Assembly (NCBI GenBank): GCA_011046015.1
Contig: DSBO01000144.1
Span: 1 to 21,675, forward strand
Origin: Thioalkalivibrio sp.
GTDB lineage: Bacteria > Pseudomonadota > Gammaproteobacteria > SpSt-1174
Length of the DNA: 21,675 bases
Direction: 5' to 3'
This document shows positions 7,373 through 15,222 of the stretch, one piece after another. Each line of letters begins with the position of its first letter. Position 1 is the stretch's first letter. The notes beneath the pieces were generated by a model that was given only the letters and a program-made list of their open reading frames with translations, was not told the origin of the DNA and searched no databases. The position numbers and the translations under genes were made by a program.

Positions 7373-8603
7373 TCAGAATGCGTCCACGAGGTACCCGCGC
7401 CCACGCAGGAAATCGCGCGCGGCCGCATAGCCCAGCGGGGCGACCTGCCAGGGCCGCACATCGCATTCGACCAGGCCGAGGCGCGCGAGTCGCTGGAGCA
7501 CCGCCCCCAGCTGGTCGCGGGACAGCGGCATGAGCCGGGCCAGCAGCTCCTCGGGCAGGCCGTTGTGCAGCAACAGCCCATGCAGCACGAAGGCCATGTC
7601 ATCGCCGGTATCCGCCGGCATCACGGGATCGCGCCCACTCGACCACCACATCGTATCGGTATCGGCGGGCCACGCGTCCGCGGGCTGGCCGTTCTCCGCA
7701 TCGATGTCGGCAGCGGAGGGATCGGGCTCGGGGCGCAGGTGACTGCGCCAGTAGCGCCAGGCGATACCCGGGTTGTCGCGGCAATGGGCGGCCAGGCGCC
7801 GCATTTCGTCACTTGCGGGAACGCCGCCCTCGACATCGCCCAGGGGCAGGACGTCCTCCCCGGTACGTGCATTTCGCACCCACAGGCCATGCCCCGCGCC
7901 GGCCGACGCGGGGTTGAGAAGGTGCACGGCCAGGCGGTTGGCGTCGAAGGCCTGCAACGTGTACACCTCGGGCTGAGGGATCGCCCAGACACGCTGCAGG
8001 AAGGCCCAGGCCCAGCTGTCACACGCGATGATTCCGCGGCCGAGACGGCCAGCCACCGCCGCCTCGAGCAACCGCCGCACCAGGTCCAGGCCCCGGGCAT
8101 GGCGCAGGAAGCAGCGCTCGAGTTCGGGCAGCACCCAGCCCGCCCCGTTCACCGGCCAGGCATCGAGCCAGGCCATGTCGCCGGCGAGCACCTGCTCGGG
8201 CGCGGGTGCGACGACCGGTGTGTAGCCATGGCGGGCGGCCCACAGGCGCAGGATATCGGCCTGCCCGGCGTGGGGGGGGACCGACCAGAAAGCGCACAGG
8301 GGCCGAGGGTGCGGGTGATGCCGTCCAGTCGGCCAGCAGCTGGTCCAGCGCCGGGACGGCCGCGGCCCAGTCGATGGGCGGGACCAGGTGCTCCAGGCGG
8401 ATTCCGGCCAGCGCGCGCAGATCTTCCTCGGCCCGGGCCGGGGCCTCGGCGTGGGCCGCGTCACTGCGCAGCCGGTGCCAGAAGTCAGCCAGCTTGCGGG
8501 TAGCCAGCTCCCCGGGAGGCACGGCGGGGAGAGTGAACTCCGCTAGCGGGACAAACTGCCAGAGGGCCGGGTCGTCGGTCGCTCTCGATGGGCTGGGGGT
8601 CAT
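7373..8603 (-). pseudogene. Unrecognised protein with degenerate P-loop-like motif, frameshifted at a C8 tract
   Basis: I do not recognise the family. The N-terminal 110 residues (from the ATG at 8603) and the C-terminal 299 residues (to the TGA at 7373) lie in different frames. They join cleanly if one base is removed from the run of eight G (plus strand, 8272-8279), giving 409 residues. At the join the protein reads FLVGPPHAGQADILRLW, which resembles a nucleotide-binding loop lacking the GKT ending. Further on are WVLPELERCFLRHARGLDLV and GRGIIACDSWAWAFLQ, and a C-terminal segment of winged-helix character (LLARLMPLSRDQLGAVLQRL). No signal peptide or membrane segment is evident. It lies 15 bases after the FHA gene and 7 before mscS. 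The homopolymer could be a slippage switch, a real mutation or a sequencing error. Confidence 0.75.
8272..8279. repeat. Homopolymer of eight G (eight C on the coding strand)
   Basis: The run lies exactly where the reading frame of the unrecognised gene breaks. Seven bases instead of eight would restore one continuous frame. Tracts of this length are prone to slipped-strand change and to read errors. Confidence 0.9.
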
Positions 8604-8618
8604 GGACCGGGCGATCGG

Positions 8619-8990
8619 CTAGTCGCTGGTGTAGTACACACCGGGAATCCAGCTCTTCTTGATCTTCTTGGTCTTTTCGATGTCGACGAGCTGATCACCG
8701 ACGAACTTGAAGGTGTGCAGCCCGAAGCGCAACTGGTCGTCGTGCCTGAGGGCCTGGGTCGCGACCTTCTGCTCGTTGACGAAGGAACCGTTGGTGCTGT
8801 CGAGGTCGCGCAGCTGGTAACCACTGGCCTCGTCCGCACCGAGACGCTCGATCACGGCATGTCGCCCGCTCACCAGCGGGTCGTCGATGTGGATGTCGTT
8901 CTGCGGGGACCGGCCGATGGTGGTCACGGCCTGGTCGAGGGCGAACTTGTGGGTAGCGACGCCGTCGGTCATGAGGATGAGGATGGCCAT
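8619..8990 (-). CDS. FHA-domain protein
   Basis: The 123-residue protein is almost entirely one forkhead-associated domain, a phosphothreonine-peptide binding fold. The conserved residues are visible: GRS at 26-28, SGRH at 41-44 and DSTNGSFVN at 64-72. A short basic, aromatic tail (KKIKKSWIPGVYYTSD) follows. There is no membrane segment or kinase domain, so it is probably a cytoplasmic adaptor; a Ser/Thr kinase partner is not in the window. The ATG at 8990 has AAGGAA upstream; an earlier in-frame ATG would add nine residues without an FHA strand. It lies between the YqaA-like gene (23 bp upstream) and the unrecognised frameshifted gene (15 bp downstream), and probably shares their transcript. 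Confidence 0.9.
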   Translation of the reverse strand: MAILILMTDGVATHKFALDQAVTTIGRSPQNDIHIDDPLVSGRHAVIERLGADEASGYQLRDLDSTNGSFVNEQKVATQALRHDDQLRFGLHTFKFVGDQLVDIEKTKKIKKSWIPGVYYTSD

Positions 8991-9013
8991 GCGGGTTCCT
9001 TGTGCGGTTCTTG

Positions 9014-9448
9014 TCATGCCCAGAGATAGAGCTCAATAAGGGCAAGATAACGCAAGCCCTTGCCGACCGCCATGGCCAGCGCCGCGAGCACGGCGTTGAC
9101 GCGCAGCCAGCCAGCGGCCAGGCACAGGGCGTCGCCGATCACCGGCGCCCAGGACAGCAGCAGGAAGGGCCAGCCCCAGCGCTGCATCAGCCCCAGGGCC
9201 TGACGCCGACGCGCATGGCGCAGGACGGTCTCGCGTCCCACGCGGCTGAAGAGCAGCCCCAGCAGCCAGGAACTCATTCCACCGAGGGTGTTGCCAAGGG
9301 TCGCGAGCAGCAGGATCAGCCCGGGATCGACCCCGGCGTCGAGCGCCGCCAGCACGGTGATCTCCGAGGCGCCCGGCAGCAGCGTGGCGGAGAGGAAGGC
9401 GCTGACGAGAACCGCGGCCGGCGCACTGTCGGCGTCCAGCGGGTTCAA
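9014..9448 (-). CDS. YqaA/DedA-like small inner-membrane protein
   Basis: The 144-residue hydrophobic protein has three or four membrane segments and the family-like segment LLPGASEITVLAAL...LATLGNTLGGMSSW, as in YqaA and the wider SNARE-associated/DedA group. Members of the wider group act as lipid or proton-linked transporters; the role of YqaA itself is not established. Its TTG start codon (9446-9448) overlaps the stop codon of the CoA-binding protein gene in the tetranucleotide TTGA, implying translational coupling. No separate ribosome binding site is obvious. The FHA gene follows after 23 bp. Confidence 0.8.
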   Translation of the reverse strand: MNPLDADSAPAAVLVSAFLSATLLPGASEITVLAALDAGVDPGLILLLATLGNTLGGMSSWLLGLLFSRVGRETVLRHARRRQALGLMQRWGWPFLLLSWAPVIGDALCLAAGWLRVNAVLAALAMAVGKGLRYLALIELYLWA

Positions 9449-9822
9449 TGGGCGGGGTCGAAGTTACCGTGCTGTAGCATGACGAGGGTACAGGCCTCCT
9501 CGTAGGGTATGTGCGCATCCTCCAGGTGCTTGAGCAGATTGGCATCCTCGGTGCCCGGGTTGATGATCACGCGTCCCGGCCGCGCCTGGACGATATCGTC
9601 TATCAGCGGCTGGACCCGCGCCGGGCCGATGTACAGGGTGAGGGTGTCGATGGGACGGTCGATGTCCGCCAGGCGGTGGACCACGTCGAGGCCCTCGATC
9701 TTCTCCGCGTGGTGATGTACCGGAATCACGTCGTATCCCTTCTCGCGCAGCAGGCGCAGGGCCCGGTTGGAATAGCGGTGCGGTTTGGGGCTTGCGCCCA
9801 TGACGACGACGGTGTGGGACAT
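9445..9822 (-). CDS. CoA-binding domain protein (YccU type)
   Basis: The 125-residue protein is a single Rossmann-like CoA-binding domain of the kind in the nucleotide-binding half of succinyl-CoA synthetase, here standing alone. It starts VVVMGASPKPHRYSNRALRL and contains IGPARVQPLIDDI and RVIINPGTED, typical of the YccU/YneT group. The biochemical role of that group is not firmly known. A strong AAGGAGG ribosome binding site precedes the ATG at 9822. Its stop codon overlaps the TTG start of the membrane protein gene, so the two products are likely made in fixed proportion. Confidence 0.87.
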   Translation of the reverse strand: MSHTVVVMGASPKPHRYSNRALRLLREKGYDVIPVHHHAEKIEGLDVVHRLADIDRPIDTLTLYIGPARVQPLIDDIVQARPGRVIINPGTEDANLLKHLEDAHIPYEEACTLVMLQHGNFDPAH

Positions 9823-9864
9823 GGCCTGTCCTCCTTGCCGGTTGGCGACAGTCTGGCGGGGGCC

Positions 9865-10347
9865 TCAGCCCCCTGCCGTGTTTCCTGGCCCGAGCAGGTC
9901 CTCGCGAGCGGCGCGACGCCAGTCGGCGCCGGTCACGCGCCACTCGCCGGCACGCTCGGCCAGGACCAGATCCAGGCGGTGCACATCGGCCCGCAACATG
10001 AAGGCATTGGCCTCGGTGAGCGGCTGGCCCGCCATGGCGACGAACACGGTGATGGCCGCGCGCCCCTCCCCTGCGTCGATGGCGGCGACCCGGACCAGCA
10101 GGTACACCGACTGGTAGCGCAGGAACAGGGCCCGCAGGTAGTTACGCAGGTCGTCGCGGGTGTTGCCCCGCGCATCCGCGTAGTCTGCGGCGACGAACGC
10201 CATGACGTCGCCCGTGTTGCGCGCCTCGGCAGCCTGTTCCGCCGCAGCCAGCAGCGCGCGGATCCGCTCCTCGGGGGTGGGCTCGCCGCCACAGCCGCCC
10301 AACAGGAGTAGCGGGACGGCCAGCAGGACGGCCAGCACGCGGTGCAC
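9865..10347 (-). CDS. Predicted lipoprotein, possible NTF2-like fold
   Basis: The 160-residue protein begins with a lipoprotein signal peptide ending in LLLLGGC (Cys19 would be lipidated). The mature part begins with a helix (EERIRALLAAAEQAAEARNT), followed by alternating strands (ITVFVAMAG, RLDLVLAERAGEWRVTGADW) that resemble small NTF2/SnoaL-like domains. Function is unknown. The start is a GTG (10345-10347) just three bases after the stop of the exported repeat protein, so the two are probably translated from one message and both act in the envelope. Confidence 0.7.
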   Translation of the reverse strand: MHRVLAVLLAVPLLLLGGCGGEPTPEERIRALLAAAEQAAEARNTGDVMAFVAADYADARGNTRDDLRNYLRALFLRYQSVYLLVRVAAIDAGEGRAAITVFVAMAGQPLTEANAFMLRADVHRLDLVLAERAGEWRVTGADWRRAAREDLLGPGNTAGG

Positions 10348-10350
10348 TAC

Positions 10351-11547
10351 TTACTGCCCCTCGGCCCAGCGGCGGAAGGGCGCGGAACGCCCGAACGCCT
10401 GGTACCCCTCCAGCGAGGCCAGCTGCTCGACATCGAATTCGTACTCGAAGCGCGCGACCAGCACACGCAGGTCGTCCGTGGCGGCATCGAAGTACCCCTG
10501 GTTGACGTTGGCCTGCAGGCGGGTCCAGTAGGCCTCCTCGTAATCTGCGTCGCCGTCGATGGCACGCTGCGCCCAGCGCAGGGCGTTGGCGTCGTCCTCG
10601 GCCAGCAGGTAGATGTTGGCGCGCATGCCGTCGATGGCGGCGTCGCCGCCGGTGTAGCGGTTGAGGTCATCCAGCGCCTGATGGGCGCGGTCCCAGTCGC
10701 CCCCGTAGATATAGTGGTCGACGAGCAGGAGCGCCATCTCGGGCTGGTCGCCGAACTGGTGGGCGGCCGCGTCCAGCGCCTGGCGATAGGCCTCCTCGTT
10801 GCCGCTGCTGTTGGCGTTGAACACGCGCAGCAGCACCATGGTACGCGACTCGCGCACCTTTTTCGGCAGGTCTTCGTAACGCTCCAGCCACTCGTCGAAG
10901 CGGCGGTCGCGCTGCAGGTTGGACAGCTCGAGGAACTGCTTGACGGTGGCGTCGTCAGCGGACTTCACGCCGAGCATGCGTTCCAGCGCGTTGCGGTCCA
11001 GCGGCAGGATCACGAGCAGGGCCTGCCGCACCGCATCGCTATAGGTCTGGGCGCTGGCGTGGTCGTACCAGTCAACGATGCGCATCTCCTCGCCCTGCTG
11101 CACGGTCTCGAGCTCCATGTAATTGAGCCCCTCGTCGCCGAGGTCGATGCGGAACAGCAGCGCGACGTTGCCGTTGCGGCTGCGGCTGCGCAGGTACTTG
11201 AAGGCGTAGTCCGGGTTCATGCGCTGCAGCAGCGACTGGCCGACACGCGCCAGACCCTGCTGCATGCCATCGCGCACCTCACGCAGCTCCCGGCTCTCCG
11301 GCAGGCCGGCGAGCACGCGTTCGAGGAAGCTGTCCTGGTCGAAGGCGGCGTTGAAACGCGCGGCCCTGCCGTCGTTGAGTTCCGCCTCGAGCGCGCGGGC
11401 GAAGACCTCGTGGCGTGCGAGGTCCTGCTTGGCCGTCGCCGTGGGCGTGGCCAGGTCGAGGCTGCGCGCCGCGTCGGCCGCGAGGGCGGGGGCAAGAGGC
11501 AGGATCAGGGTCGCGGCCAGGGCGGCGGCGAGGACCGGGTGACGCAT
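10351..11547 (-). CDS. Exported protein with TPR-like helical repeats
   Basis: The 398-residue protein has a Sec signal peptide (MRHPVLAAALAATLILPLAP, cleaved after ALAADA or near it) and is otherwise largely helical. The C-terminal half shows TPR-like helix pairs, for example ALLLVDHYIYGGDWDRAHQA, ANALRWAQRAIDGDADYEEA and AYWTRLQANVNQGYFDAATD. The function is unknown; such proteins are usually periplasmic scaffolds. AGGAG precedes the ATG at 11547; an in-frame ATG nine codons earlier would spoil the signal peptide. It follows the ParA-type gene by 45 bp and is followed by the lipoprotein gene after 3 bp. Confidence 0.8.
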   Translation of the reverse strand: MRHPVLAAALAATLILPLAPALAADAARSLDLATPTATAKQDLARHEVFARALEAELNDGRAARFNAAFDQDSFLERVLAGLPESRELREVRDGMQQGLARVGQSLLQRMNPDYAFKYLRSRSRNGNVALLFRIDLGDEGLNYMELETVQQGEEMRIVDWYDHASAQTYSDAVRQALLVILPLDRNALERMLGVKSADDATVKQFLELSNLQRDRRFDEWLERYEDLPKKVRESRTMVLLRVFNANSSGNEEAYRQALDAAAHQFGDQPEMALLLVDHYIYGGDWDRAHQALDDLNRYTGGDAAIDGMRANIYLLAEDDANALRWAQRAIDGDADYEEAYWTRLQANVNQGYFDAATDDLRVLVARFEYEFDVEQLASLEGYQAFGRSAPFRRWAEGQ

Positions 11548-11592
11548 CGGGGACTCTCCTTGGAATGTCGACATGAGTATCCGGCAGCCGCC

Positions 11593-12228
11593 TCAGGGTC
11601 GGCTGCGCTTGCTGTTGAGCCAGCGGATCACGGACTGCCACTGCTCGCGATCGATCTGGCTGGCGGCCGGACCGAGCTCGAAAATGCCCAGCCCGCGTTC
11701 GGCGGCACGTATATAGTTCATGCTGTCGCGCAAATGCCCCACGACCGGCACCTTGAGCTTGCCGAGGAAGGCCTCCAGCTCGTGGTAGATATTCGTGTAT
11801 TCGCGCACGCGGTTGGCCACGAGCGCGATCTTCGCCTGTTTCTTCGTCACCCTCGCGCTGCCCTTCACCGTCTCGACGAAGGCGGCCGCCGCACGCATGT
11901 CGATGGGCGAAGGCAGCACCGGGATCAGGATGGTCTCGGCCTTGCGCAGCAGGTTCGCGAGGTCGCGCCCGTGCACGGCCGCCGGCGGGTCCATGATGAC
12001 GATCTCGGTGTTGCGCGCCGGGCGCATCGTGCCCTTCCACGCGGCCACGCCCTGGATGTGCGGCCGGCCCTTGGAGCGGGCCTTGAGCCAGTCGAGACTC
12101 GAACCCTGCGGGTCGTAGTCGGCCAGCAGCACCTGCTTGCCCTGGCTCGCATAGTAACTGGCGAGATTGGTGGCGATGGTGGTCTTGCCGGACCCGCCCT
12201 TGGCGTTGAGGACCATGATGTGGCGCAT
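11593..12228 (-). CDS. Orphan ParA/MinD-type ATPase
   Basis: The 211-residue protein is a minimal ParA-family ATPase. Visible are the deviant Walker A KGGSGKTT (10-17), the A' motif DYDPQGSS (37-44) and the Walker B region IVIMDPPAA (76-84). It lacks the N-terminal helix-turn-helix of plasmid ParA proteins. Such ATPases dimerise on ATP and position cargo over the nucleoid or membrane. No ParB-like gene or parS-like repeat is in the window, so this is probably not the chromosome-partition ParA. Cargo positioning of the McdA or PpfA kind is possible but unproven. A GGGAGG site precedes the ATG at 12228. It lies 88 bp after ubiD. Confidence 0.87.
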   Translation of the reverse strand: MRHIMVLNAKGGSGKTTIATNLASYYASQGKQVLLADYDPQGSSLDWLKARSKGRPHIQGVAAWKGTMRPARNTEIVIMDPPAAVHGRDLANLLRKAETILIPVLPSPIDMRAAAAFVETVKGSARVTKKQAKIALVANRVREYTNIYHELEAFLGKLKVPVVGHLRDSMNYIRAAERGLGIFELGPAASQIDREQWQSVIRWLNSKRSRP

Positions 12229-12316
12229 GCGATTCCCTCCCTCTCTGATACGAATTAGCGTAGGCGACCCGGCGGCCGCCTGTAATGCGTGGAGGAGAAT
12301 CCGCAGCCATGCGGCC

Positions 12317-13783
12317 TCAGTCGATGCCGAGCTCCTCCCAGATGGCGTCGACGCGTGCCTTCACGTCGGCCGCCATCACGATCGGCGTACCCCACTCGCG
12401 GTCGGTCTCGCCCGGCCATTTGTTGGTGGCATCCATCCCCATCTTGGACCCGAGGCCAGACACGGGCGAGGCGAAGTCGAGGTAATCGATGGGCGTGTTC
12501 TCGACCAGCACGGTATCCCGCGCCGGGTCCATGCGCGTGGTCATGGCCCAGATCACATCCTGCCAGTCGCGCGTGTTCACGTCGTCGTCGACGACGATCA
12601 CGAACTTGGTGTACATGAACTGGCGCAGGAAAGACCATACCCCCATCATCACGCGCTTGGCGTGACCGGGGTACTGTTTGCGCATACTTACCACCGCCAG
12701 GCGGTACGAACAGCCCTCCGGCGGCAGATAGAAATCGGTGATCTCCGGAAATTGCTTTTGCAGGATGGGCACGAACACCTCGTTGAGCGCCACGCCGAGG
12801 ATGGCGGGCTCGTCCGGCGGGCGTCCGGTGTAGGTGCTGTGGTAGATCGGGTCTTTCCGGCTGGTGATGCGCTCGACGGTGAAGACGGGAAACTCGTCCA
12901 CCTCGTTGTAATAGCCGGTGTGATCGCCGAAGGGGCCTTCGGGGGCCATGTCGTTCGGATGGATCACGCCCTCGAGCACGATCTCGGCCGAGGCCGGCAC
13001 CAGCAGGTCGCTGGTCTGGCACTTCACCAGCTCGGTGCGCGAGCCGCGCAGCAGCCCGGCGAAGGCATGCTCGGATAGAGTGTCCGGTACCGGCGTGACG
13101 GCGCCGAGAATGGTGGCCGGGTCGGCGCCCAGCGCCACCGCGATCGGGAAGGGTTCGCCCGGATGCCGCTCCTGCCAGTCGCGAAAATCCAGCGCGCCGC
13201 CGCGATGCGAGAGCCAGCGCATGATGACGCGGTTCCGGCCGATCACCTGTTGACGGTAAATGCCCATGTTCTGGCGGGATTTGAGCGGGCCCTTGGTGAC
13301 CACCAGCCCCCAGGTGATGAGCGGGCCGGCGTCGCCCGGCCAACAGGTCTGCACCGGGATCTTCGCCAGATCCACGTCATCGGCCTCGATCACCACCTCC
13401 TGACAGGGCGCCTTCTTCACCGTCTTCGGCGCCATGTCGAGCACCTTCTTGAAAACGGGTAGCGTCTTCCAGGCCTCCTTCATGCCCCTGGGCGGGTCCG
13501 GTTCCTTGAGAAAGGCGAGCAGCCTGCCCACCTCGTGCAGTGCCTCGACCGAGTCCTCCCCCATGCCCAGCGCCACGCGGCGCGGCGTGCCGAAGAGGTT
13601 GCCGAGCACTGGCGTGTCGTGCCCCTTCGGGTTCTCGAACAGCAGGGCCGGCCCTCCCGCGCGCAGCGTGCGATCGCAGATCTCGGTCATCTCCAGGTTC
13701 GGATCGACCTCGGCGGTGATGCGCTTGAGCTCGCCCTGTTTCTCCAGCAGCTCGATGAAGTCACGCAGATCGCGATATTTCAC
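12317..13783 (-). CDS. ubiD: UbiD decarboxylase (3-octaprenyl-4-hydroxybenzoate carboxy-lyase)
   Basis: The 488-residue protein has UbiD length (E. coli about 497) and motifs: NMGIYRQQVIGRNRVIMRW (172-190), a prFMN/metal-binding region, and EGPFGDHTGYYNEVDEFPV (282 onward), carrying the catalytic acidic residues. It removes the carboxyl group from 3-polyprenyl-4-hydroxybenzoate in ubiquinone biosynthesis and needs prenylated FMN made by UbiX, which is not in the window. The start is a GTG at 13781-13783, nine bases after xthA; the ribosome binding site is weak, so translation may depend on coupling. The family also includes other aromatic acid decarboxylases, but length and N-terminus (KYRDLRDFIELLEKQGELKR) favour the ubiquinone enzyme. 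Confidence 0.93.
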   Translation of the reverse strand: MKYRDLRDFIELLEKQGELKRITAEVDPNLEMTEICDRTLRAGGPALLFENPKGHDTPVLGNLFGTPRRVALGMGEDSVEALHEVGRLLAFLKEPDPPRGMKEAWKTLPVFKKVLDMAPKTVKKAPCQEVVIEADDVDLAKIPVQTCWPGDAGPLITWGLVVTKGPLKSRQNMGIYRQQVIGRNRVIMRWLSHRGGALDFRDWQERHPGEPFPIAVALGADPATILGAVTPVPDTLSEHAFAGLLRGSRTELVKCQTSDLLVPASAEIVLEGVIHPNDMAPEGPFGDHTGYYNEVDEFPVFTVERITSRKDPIYHSTYTGRPPDEPAILGVALNEVFVPILQKQFPEITDFYLPPEGCSYRLAVVSMRKQYPGHAKRVMMGVWSFLRQFMYTKFVIVVDDDVNTRDWQDVIWAMTTRMDPARDTVLVENTPIDYLDFASPVSGLGSKMGMDATNKWPGETDREWGTPIVMAADVKARVDAIWEELGID

Positions 13784-13792
13784 GGCGGCGGC

Positions 13793-14560
13793 CTAGATAT
13801 CGAACTCGGCCACGGCCGGGGCGTGGTCGGAGGGGCGTTCGAGGCGACGTGGGGCGATGTCGATGAAACTCCCCGTGCACTTCTGCGCGAGTGCCTGGCT
13901 CGCGAGCACCAGGTCGATGCGCAGGCCCGCGTTGCGGCGAAAACCGGCGGCGCGATAGTCCCACCAACTGAACACGTTCTCGTCCTGCTCGAACTGGCGG
14001 AAGGTGTCGACGAAACCGAGATCGAGGATCTTCTGCAGCGCCTCGCGTTCCGGTGTGGAACAGAGGATCTTCTCGTGCCAGCGCTCCGGGTCGTGCACAT
14101 CGGCATCGGTGGGGGCGATATTGAAGTCACCCATCACCACGTAGCGCTCGTGCCGCTGCAGGTCCTGCGCGAGGTAGTCGGTGACCCGCTGCAGCCAGTC
14201 GAGCTTGTAGGCGAACTTTTCGGAGCCGACTTCCTGCCCGTTGACCACGTAGAGGTTGAGCACGCGCACACCGCCCACGGTGGCACCGAGGATGCGCCGC
14301 TGTGGATCCTGCAGATTGGGCAGGTCGGTGATGACATCCTCGATCGGCGAGCGGCTCAGCAGCGCCACGCCGTTGTAGGTCTTCTGTCCGGAGTAGGCGA
14401 CCTCATAGCCGGCGGCCTCGAGCTCGACGACCGGAAAGTTCTCGTCGGTGAGCTTGGTTTCCTGGATGCCCAGTATGTCGGGCCTCGCGTCGGCCAGCCA
14501 GTCGAGTACCTGGGGCAGGCGCACACGCAGAGAGTTGACGTTCCAGCTTGCAATCTTCAT
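13793..14560 (-). CDS. xthA: Exodeoxyribonuclease III
   Basis: The 255-residue protein belongs to the exonuclease III/AP endonuclease family, which cuts DNA at abasic sites and degrades 3' ends during base excision repair. Active-site groups are in place: Asn7 in SWNVNSLR, Glu34 in GIQETKL, Asp145 and Asn147 in MGDFNIAP, Asp216 in RIDLVL, and Asp245/His246 in PSDHAP. I chose the ATG at 14560 because MKIASWNVNS is the standard N-terminus; an upstream in-frame start would add 17 residues with no family counterpart. It lies 47 bp after the SH3 protein gene and 9 bp before ubiD. Confidence 0.96.
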   Translation of the reverse strand: MKIASWNVNSLRVRLPQVLDWLADARPDILGIQETKLTDENFPVVELEAAGYEVAYSGQKTYNGVALLSRSPIEDVITDLPNLQDPQRRILGATVGGVRVLNLYVVNGQEVGSEKFAYKLDWLQRVTDYLAQDLQRHERYVVMGDFNIAPTDADVHDPERWHEKILCSTPEREALQKILDLGFVDTFRQFEQDENVFSWWDYRAAGFRRNAGLRIDLVLASQALAQKCTGSFIDIAPRRLERPSDHAPAVAEFDI

Positions 14561-14607
14561 GGCGTAGTTCGGTGTCTCGTTCGGTCGCGAGGGCCTGTGC
14601 CCTGCAT

Positions 14608-15207
14608 TCAATCACCCAGGCTCAAACCGGCGAAACGCTGTCGCAATCGCTTTTCGTGGTGTCGGCGCCCGAGCCACTGGCCGAGCACGAACATCACGAT
14701 GACGGCCACGGCGAACAGGCCGAGCAACTCGAGGTCGGTACCGAGGCGCCGCAGGACGTTGCCCCGGGCGGCGCGGTAGCCGGCCAGTTCGGTCTCCAGC
14801 GAGTTGATGGTGGCGTTGGCCGTCTCGAGGCTTTCGCGCAGGCGATTGTGCACCGCGTCGGTGTCGGCGTACTCGGCTCGCAGGGCCTCGATGCGTTGCT
14901 CGGCTGCCTGTCGCTCGGCGTCGGTCTCGGCCACGATCAGCACGGCCGGCTTGTCGCTGACGAGAAAGGCGGACTTTACCCAGCCGGTGACGCCGTCATC
15001 CGTGGTGACACGGGCGAAGTTGGGGCGCCGTTCCAGCACCTCCAGGCGGTCGCCACTGGACAGCAGTTTCAGCCGCTCGCCGGTGGCGCCCTCGCCGGCG
15101 AATACGCCGAGGCGCAGCTGGTCGGTGACATACATGGTTTCGGCAGCGACGGGGCCAGCGGCGAGCGCGGCGAGCATCAGCATCCCGATCAGCAGACGTT
15201 TCATCAT
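14608..15207 (-). CDS. SH3-domain, coiled-coil membrane protein (YgiM/TIGR04211 type)
   Basis: The 199-residue protein has a signal peptide (residues 1-22), a bacterial SH3 domain (about 23-83, with YVTDQLRLGVFAGEGATGER and GVTGWVKSAFL), a predicted coiled coil (about 92-150, ERQAAEQRIEALRAEYADTD onward), a transmembrane helix near 160-182 (LELLGLFAVAVIVMFVLGQW) and a basic cytoplasmic tail. This order matches the YgiM/TIGR04211 SH3 family, anchored in the inner membrane with the SH3 domain in the periplasm. Its function is not well established. An AAGGAG site lies five bases before the first of two ATG codons (15207). prlC ends 15 bp upstream. Confidence 0.87.
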   Translation of the reverse strand: MMKRLLIGMLMLAALAAGPVAAETMYVTDQLRLGVFAGEGATGERLKLLSSGDRLEVLERRPNFARVTTDDGVTGWVKSAFLVSDKPAVLIVAETDAERQAAEQRIEALRAEYADTDAVHNRLRESLETANATINSLETELAGYRAARGNVLRRLGTDLELLGLFAVAVIVMFVLGQWLGRRHHEKRLRQRFAGLSLGD

Positions 15208-15222
15208 GACTACTCCTTGGCG

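Noticed and set aside
7217..8503. A rightward open frame of over 400 codons spanning the frameshifted gene
   Set aside because: The leftward reading gives a coherent protein with suitable spacing to its neighbours once one base is removed; the rightward frame is low-complexity Gly/Pro/Arg/His and lacks motifs.
11593..12228. Chromosome-partition ParA marking the origin
   Set aside because: The partner ParB and parS-like 16-bp sites are absent, and the protein is short for a chromosomal ParA.
10342..12258. A rightward open frame of over 600 codons across the exported protein and ParA genes
   Set aside because: It is antisense to two genes with clear motifs (signal peptide, Walker A), and its composition is that expected from the opposite frame of GC-rich DNA.
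13535..14779. A rightward open frame of over 400 codons opposite xthA and ubiD
   Set aside because: Both leftward genes are confidently recognised with active-site residues in place.
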